A program made the translations under genes and the position numbers. A DNA stretch of 64,000 bases. Source: Rhypophila decipiens (taxonomy: Eukaryota; Ascomycota; Sordariomycetes; Sordariales; Naviculisporaceae). The number at the start of each line of letters is the position of its first letter. The first letter of the stretch is position 1. Under the pieces are notes generated by a model. That model saw only the letters and a list, made by a program, of their open reading frames with translations, searched no databases and was not told the DNA's origin. Positions 57,830 through 64,000 of the stretch are shown here, piece by piece. Where the stretch lies: the NCBI GenBank assembly GCA_033297075.1, contig MU858128.1, forward strand, positions 1 through 64,000. The letters run 5' to 3'.

Positions 57830-59340
57830 TGTGACGCCGCGCTGATCACACGGGTCAACCGGCCATGATCCTGTACATTGAATGGCTCAAAGTCGCGGAG
57901 ATGGCAGCGACAGCAGCAAGAACCGGGACGCATGCTATCGCTGGAAGTTGAAGGTTGGATGTCCAAGTGCCTGGTTGCCAAGAAAGCTCGTGTGATGGAG
58001 TCTGGTTGCTTTTGAGCGTCTGGTTGGGTCTGTCACTACAGGGTCCCGAGATAAGGAGTGGGTGCTGAACAAAAGACCAGGAGCAGGCTGGGGCGAGAGC
58101 TGGGGATGGGGCTGGGTCCTGGGGCCTGCTGGGGCCTGCTGTGGGCAATGCGATGGGAAATGGAAAGGAAAACGCGGGGGGAGGAAAGAAGTGGAAAAAG
58201 CCGAAATCCAGCAGCACACTCCTCCGTACGGATACATCGTGCACTAGGTCGAGCCAGGGGTGCCTTCTACATGGACACCAATCACTGGAAACGGTGGATA
58301 TCGTGACCTTTAATCAGAGTGGACGCCACTTTCGGTACAGAGTGCCTCTCAGAAACTCTTGCTAGACGAAAGGCAAATGGCCAGAATGCAAGCCAGTTTG
58401 CCAGTTTGACGCACTTTGACATACTTGTGGCCAATAGTAAGGCTCTGGACGCCGATGTGGTCAGTTGCAATACAGAAAGAAGACTTCAACAACAGCTCCA
58501 GGTACACATACGTGGGTCGCACCCGCCGAAGAGTTACAGATGCAGGGCAACCTCCCTCCTTGACGTTGCCGCTCCTTCCAATGTGAGGCCTAATGGTTTA
58601 GGCCGCCATTGCAAAGATTATGCTCTGTCCTGTCAGTGGACGGGTCACAGTAATCATGATCACTTACGCCGCACTATTGCGCCGAGGGGAAAGCCATCAT
58701 GATGGAACGTTTGACTGTTATAGTCTCTAGGATAAAACTAAACAGTACTTCCGGTACACGGACACAGACACCAATTACCGGTAATACACGTGCACAGCAG
58801 GTCCAGTTAAGAATATCGCGTCATTAGAGGACCCGCTGCTATTGCATTCACTGGGACACTCAAATTGTAGATCAGTCCCGAGAACCTGGGTCCGGATCTA
58901 CTCATGTCTTGCGCCATGATAATAACTTGTCTTCATACCAAAATTATACCCCAAACGGGAGACTTTTGCCTCTCCGCTACCTGCCTCTAAACATGCCATG
59001 ATTTAAATCGCAAGATATCGTAAACAATTATTCGCACTAACTGGGGATATTTTCAGTGCACCCAAGCGCTAACAAATAAATATTGCCGCCGAAAATCTGC
59101 TCTGTACGTTGTTCCCACCCTAAGGTCGTCATGTTGTGCCTACCCGAGGCATCGTCCATCATCATAAATCCCAGGTGTCACAGCGCCGACGCCGGCTAGC
59201 TGTGGAATCAAACGCCGCTTTATAATGCTAAACAGATATATGCCCCGCCACCAAAAAAACGCCCGCTCCCAAATACATCGTCCCCCATCCCAAGATATCG
59301 TTGGAGATCGTGCCGTGATAAGTCAGTCGATTCTCGGCCA
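57830..59340. other. Intergenic region upstream of the unrecognised gene
   Basis: No gene supported. The sequence from 58700 to 59220 is moderately AT-rich, with no frame over about 60 codons and no repeat I could define. Confidence 0.5.
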
Positions 59341-60417
59341 CTATGCCTTCTTCTTCCGGCCGGGCCTGGTCTTCTTTTTCTCGACCATCTCCTCGTCGCT
59401 TTCGCTCTCGGCCTTGGTCCGGCTGCCTCCCTTGCCCGCCTTGTCTTCGTGTTCAACCCGGCTGACGATTTCGCGCAAAAAGTCCCATTGGTCATCTGAT
59501 TCCACCACTTGTTTTAGCATCTGCGCAGATACTCGCTTGGAGTTCTTCTCACGCGCTACGTCTGCACTCTTGGTGACAAGCTGTACCATGAAAAGCTCAA
59601 GCGCCTTACCAACCGCGATCGGCGTCTGCTGAGCAACTTTTCCAACTTCCTCGTCTGCTTGCATGATCCGCTTGATTCTCGCCGTGGGAAACTTGGTCTT
59701 GACAGGAGAGGGATCGATCGCCGGGGGCGGGGGAGGCTGCGCTGCCGCTCTTCGTGGTGGCATTGTGTTCGACTGCGAGGGGGGGGATGCTTCTCCGGTT
59801 GCCTGGGAGTAATATTCAACTTTCTGGTTTGGGTGATGCTGCTGCTGTTGGGGATACTTTTGCGACCGTGCCGAGAACTGGTGTTGGAGTTGTTGCTGCG
59901 TTTGGGGCGGCGGTGGCGGCTGTGGTGGCTGCTGGTACTGTCCAGCTCCGTAAGTTTGAAAGTACGGGGAAGTCGTCAACGGGTCTTGGATGGTATAGCC
60001 TAATCCAGACTGTTGTTGCGAGAAAGACTCGATGGGCGAATAGTATTGTTGTCGGGTAGCAGAGGATGGGGAACGCGTCGAGTAGCCCAACGCGTTTGAA
60101 GCAGCTTGGACCTGGACAAGGGAATGTGGCGAGGCCGGCAGCTGGTGCTGTGACTGCTGCAAATGCGAGTGCGACTGCGGTTGATAAGTGCTCCTCGGTG
60201 CGTCGGGAAAGTACGGTGTTGAAGGTGTCGGCTGCAGATGCAAGAGCTGTTGCGGAGAAAATTGGGATTGATTCTGCTGAGAGAATGTTTGTTGCGGTCC
60301 GCCGCCTGTTAGTGGCTGGGGGACTTGGGCTCCAATTTGTGGGTGACCGGAAGTGGGGCCAGGATCATAAAAGGATGAAAGGTCCGGCGATTTGGGAGCA
60401 TAAGTGCCTTCTGACAT
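59341..60417 (-). CDS. BUR6: NC2-alpha / BUR6-type histone-fold transcription cofactor (DRAP1 family)
   Basis: A single exon encodes 358 residues. NC2-alpha pairs with NC2-beta (Dr1) on TBP-bound promoters to repress or tune RNA polymerase II initiation. The histone fold covers about residues 242-318: [20 protein letters not shown], then [20 protein letters not shown] and [19 protein letters not shown], as in DRAP1/Bur6. The tail is acidic then Lys-rich. About 218 residues of Gln/Pro/Ser-rich sequence precede a second Met (219, MPPRRAAAQ at 59763), which would give a product nearer the usual family size. CBF/NF-Y subunit C and Dpb-type folds are alternatives, but the [14 protein letters not shown] block favours NC2-alpha. 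The ATG at 60417 is the first in a frame with no interruption. Confidence 0.88.
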   Translation of the reverse strand: MSEGTYAPKSPDLSSFYDPGPTSGHPQIGAQVPQPLTGGGPQQTFSQQNQSQFSPQQLLHLQPTPSTPYFPDAPRSTYQPQSHSHLQQSQHQLPASPHSLVQVQAASNALGYSTRSPSSATRQQYYSPIESFSQQQSGLGYTIQDPLTTSPYFQTYGAGQYQQPPQPPPPPQTQQQLQHQFSARSQKYPQQQQHHPNQKVEYYSQATGEASPPSQSNTMPPRRAAAQPPPPPAIDPSPVKTKFPTARIKRIMQADEEVGKVAQQTPIAVGKALELFMVQLVTKSADVAREKNSKRVSAQMLKQVVESDDQWDFLREIVSRVEHEDKAGKGGSRTKAESESDEEMVEKKKTRPGRKKKA

Positions 60418-62390
60418 GGCTTAAATTCCAAACAAGGTTCAAAGTCGAGACCTGAACACTAGATTACCCCGTCGGTATAGTCGCTTTCTTTCTTTGTACA
60501 CTATGTCCTTGCACGTTTGTCCGGACTGTTGGTAGTCTGTGAAGGGATTTCCCGTTTTGGTCTTTGGCGTGGGTCGTGAACCAGACAAAGGACATGGAGA
60601 AGCTCGAGGGGCTCTGCACTGGGATCGCACGGCAACTAGCGGGGATTGGCCTACTAAAAGTAATGCCAGAAAAGGGTCCCAGATCCCTCGAAAGTCGATC
60701 AACACGTTTTGTGTCGGTCGGTTGGCCTATTATAATGCGCATGTGAGTAACTGTGGCTGGGGAATGGCCGCCTGTGCAAGGGAGTTTGGTCTGAATATGG
60801 ATGGGTGTTCATCTGCGGGGCTGCATCTTGCATGCCCCTGGAGGTCGACCACTGGACGACCTGAGCAGGAGGGATTCCTCTCCGCATCTACATGCAGTAC
60901 ATGTCTTTGTAGGGAGGTGGTGCAAAATGGCGGTGATACAGGTGAAATCCCCAGACGGGAAGACCGGATAGGTCTTCAGAGAATAACAGCCTTGGGCAGG
61001 GCCGCGGCAGGAACACAACATGGTTGAGCAGTGACGAGCCCATGCCTGGACGCCGAGCAGCACTAATCCAAGGCCATAGTTCTGCCATGGCAACGTGGTG
61101 TTGGATCACGGCGCCATCGTGAATCATCAGCCCGTCTCCCGTGGGATGTCAAGTGCATCAACAGATCCAGCTCTCCATTCGAGAATAGCCTCGCTTTTGG
61201 GGCACTGTCAGCAGGCCATGATTCTGAGAAGGCAAGGGGCGGCACCCAAGCGTAACAAAGCTACCATCCATGTCCTGCAAGCAACCCAAGAGATCAGAAA
61301 CCGGTGGAAAGTGGCGGTATCACCACTACTCTCGCCTGTTGGCCTAAGTTCGGCTGTAACATGGCTTGAGTTCGAGACTTTGGAGCAGTGAGGGACATCC
61401 CACTTTAAGGAGCGGAGCGAACCGTGTCTGGTGGCGCATGGAGCGGAAGATAGAGTGTGTTTAGGTGGGGTGAAGCAACGAGCTCGAGCGACAAATGGCG
61501 GCAGGGAATGATGAATGGCTTTGTTGATATATCAAGACGACGGGATACGGATAGAAGGGGGAATGAGATGGAAGAACTAACTGAATATGAACCTCGGAGG
61601 GCTGAAGCAAGGTATCGTTATGGTGGGGTTGATGGTGTGGGTTTCGTGTCAAAGAAACGTAAGCAACTCTTGGAGCTACTTTTATCGCCCAAATTCAAAG
61701 GCGGGGGGAGTCGGGAAACCGTGGGACGAGCCTTCCGTTTATATGCCCCTCACGACCCCTCCAACAAGCTCAAGCTCCCGGCGCCCCTAGTCAAATCACC
61801 GTGGCAGCCTTACCTGATTAGGCTTAGCTCTGCACAGCCTCCCAGGCTTTATTTCCCGCGTCAGCGATCTTACACTTTTTTCCCTTCCAATCCAGATTGC
61901 AGCACTCCACTAAATTTCGGATGTATCAATCGCATCCCACCAGAAGATTTGCATTACCATTCTTTACTCACCTTTCCCATCACCTGCGTCGAGTCTTGTT
62001 TCGGGACCTCCTTGGCGCATCAAGGGCAGTTGATGTCGTGGGTATGATATAAATCTGTCTTCCTGCTTCTTCTTCTCTTCCTTATTGCCTGGCAGACGCG
62101 CCCGGCCGTGCAGTCAACTAATCCATGTCGGCTGTCATCATTGTCAGATCAGGCAGGAGGGCAAAGATTAGGCAGGTCAAGGCAAGTCTTCCGTCTCTTC
62201 TCTTCGAAGCCTACCCTATGCATTCCATGATGACAATTCAAGCTCGTCTTGACATGACCAGAGACGCAGAACACAGCGTTGGAGAAACCGAGTCCTCAAA
62301 AAGCTCTGGGGTCATCATCGCTGAAGTCGCTGATGGCACCAAAAACTTGATCTAATCTGACCAGCATGTATATTGGCGTTTCCCAAGAAC
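60418..62390. other. Intergenic region, BUR6 promoter and hydrolase 3' flank
   Basis: No gene supported. The longest frame (61457-62047, +) starts at GTG, is unrecognised and overlaps other frames. Confidence 0.55.
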
Positions 62391-63976
62391 TTATTTTTTG
62401 TTTTTATATGGGACACGTTTTCTAACTTCGTCGGTTAGAGATACCAGGCCTTCAAGTCGTTCGTCTCGGTTACTTGACAGGAACAGAGACGCCACTGGCC
62501 ATGCGTGGACGCCTCCTCGCTCACGTTTGCTTTCGACTATGACGCCTGCTTCTCTCAAAGTATTGATCCAGTCCTCGATGTCGTCCGCCAGTACTTCTTC
62601 CTCCCCGTAGGTAACGAATACACCCGCCAAAGGTCTTGAACGTTGCCACCTCGATTTATCCGTGCAGTTTCCCGGCGAGGCTAGGATATTATTCTCGGAC
62701 GTCCTGCCGCCTGCGTATTGTAGCCCATATCGGTGGAGGTGTTGGACCTCCAAATAATCACTGGGCGTATTCTTGTGTCTCGTCGAAACTAGTGTCACCC
62801 AAGGTGAGATCAATACAGCGAGTGCCGGTTTCGGGGTCGGGGTCGGGATTGGATCAGCCTGCTCATGGCGGCCGCCACCATTGTCCTCATCACCACTACC
62901 GAGGTGAAGCAAGAGACTCAATATCAGCAGGGCCCCAGCAGAGTCTCCACCAATGCAAACGATAGAGGGGTCTCCGGCAACGGCCAAAACGTGCTCATAA
63001 CCTCGGATGGTTTCATCGAGCTGTACCGGGAAGGCTGCATCGGGAACCAAAGTATAATCCAGTGCGAAGATGGCTGGATTCTGATATCCGGCCCTGACTA
63101 ATGTTGACAGCCAGGTCAGGAGGAACTCGAGGTAAAAGTGAGAAGAGCCCATCGAAAAGCCGCCCCCTGGCAGAGACAGATTTTGTCAGCAAGGCTGTGC
63201 ACACGTGGACCAGGGGCAGCACATTCCTTACCATGTGCGTAGTATAACACAAAATCGGGCTTCTCCTCGGGCTTCCGTGTTATCCAGATTCCTCCATAGG
63301 ACCTCTTCATCCCATTCTGGTCAGCAACTAGCCGGATACAACTTACGGGTGACAGGCGGGCTGAGACATTACCTCGCGGTGCTCCCTCCAGCTGATGGGT
63401 GAGTGGACATAGCCATGTCGGAGCAGACGATACCTCAAGAACGGAAGGGCAACTGCCTTTGAGAAGAAGACTCTTCCAATCCTTGGGGGAAGGTTCGCAA
63501 AGGCGTGCCGTACACAGCGGACGACAAAGTCCTCGAATGGCGATGCCCTTTTCACGAATGCAGGCCGCCGCTTGAGCTGAAGAATATACCGCTCAAAAAT
63601 AAAAGAAGCCGGAAGTCGGACCACTTGCAAGCCATCGTCAGCATCCAGGGGCACGGAATCGTGCATCTGGGTCTGACGTACAGAAAAAGGGAAGCATCTG
63701 CACGACACAGAAGCACGTCTCGAACAACCCAACATACCAGATGAGCTGTGGGGCGAGCAGGAGGCAGAACACGATGCAGTCAAGGTAGGACACTGGTCCC
63801 AGGGTCATCATGTCCTCCGCCGTTCGGACCTGGCCCGGATCCGTGGCATATCCACTGGTTCGGTTAACTGCCGCTGGTGAACCCCTGAGACACGAGTGAA
63901 GGGGAGCGCCTGTCAGCGAATTCGTGAGTCTGATAAAAATAGCATTGTAAATCTCCGTCGGGAATAGGCGTTCTAC
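62391..63976 (-). CDS. Alpha/beta hydrolase, hormone-sensitive-lipase-like esterase (5' end outside window)
   Basis: Exons in reading order: 63976-63682, 63623-63373, 63316-63232 and 63166-62391, about 468 residues visible. The first visible exon follows an AG acceptor, so earlier exons lie beyond 64000. Seen: a hydrophobic segment (YLDCIVFCLLLAPQLIW to CFCVVQMLPFF) that may anchor the protein in a membrane, the oxyanion-hole HGGGF formed across intron 63231-63167, the nucleophile GDSAG, and a likely catalytic His in GGVHAWP. TLVPDAAFP is typical of fungal HSL-like esterases. The junction between exons 2 and 3 is uncertain. GTAATG to CCAG gives HRENGMKRSYGG, while the stronger GTAAGT 25 nt on gives a 44-nt intron and HPSYGG. 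It hydrolyses esters, but the substrate is unknown. No biosynthetic neighbours are visible inside the window. Confidence 0.85.
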
Positions 63977-64000
63977 CTACAAATACCCGTTCTTGTCGTT

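Noticed and set aside
61457..62047. 196-codon + frame
   Set aside because: GTG start, no domain, and competing frames in the same DNA.

Overview
The window is nuclear DNA from a filamentous ascomycete, most likely a Sordariomycete. The genes carry short introns, mostly 50-80 nt, with GT...CTAAC/CTGAC...AG signals. The proteins are fungal-type orthologues: Zn2Cys6 factor, MKK1-type kinase, PIK1, MUP1-type permease, BUR6. A dispersed 5S rRNA gene also fits. The genus is not assigned. I worked out exon joins by hand from splice signals and reading phase, and every complete gene model sums to a whole number of codons.

Layout. Positions 1-16.5 kb hold DNA ligase I (+), a PUS7/TruD pseudouridine synthase (+), a cell-wall-integrity MAPKK (-) and the DEAD-box helicase DBP8 (+). 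Positions 16.5-32 kb are gene-poor: an AT-rich stretch, a decayed piece of DBP8, a Zn2Cys6 regulator (-), then about 9.7 kb without a convincing protein gene. That desert holds poly-G tracts, a second decayed DBP8 piece and a 5S rRNA gene. Positions 32-45 kb hold KRI1 (-) head to head with a Rab5 GTPase (+), a short inverted-repeat element, a RING/RGG/RD-repeat protein (+) and a membrane-anchored septin-like GTPase (+). Positions 45.8-64 kb are a run of five minus-strand genes: PIK1, a methionine-permease-like transporter, an unrecognised protein, BUR6/NC2-alpha and an alpha/beta hydrolase cut by the window edge.

These are mostly unlinked housekeeping genes, not a cluster with one function. 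Loose themes are ribosome and RNA biogenesis (PUS7, DBP8, KRI1, 5S rRNA) and membrane traffic or signalling (Rab5, PIK1, MKK1, permease). I saw no secondary-metabolite cluster, virus or CRISPR array.

The most unusual observations are: a predicted 3-nt microexon in the permease gene; an AUG-less, mitochondrial-leader-like reading frame continuous with DNA ligase I; two dispersed relics of DBP8; a ~447-bp inverted-repeat element; and a cluster of strong palindromes near 45.1 kb.
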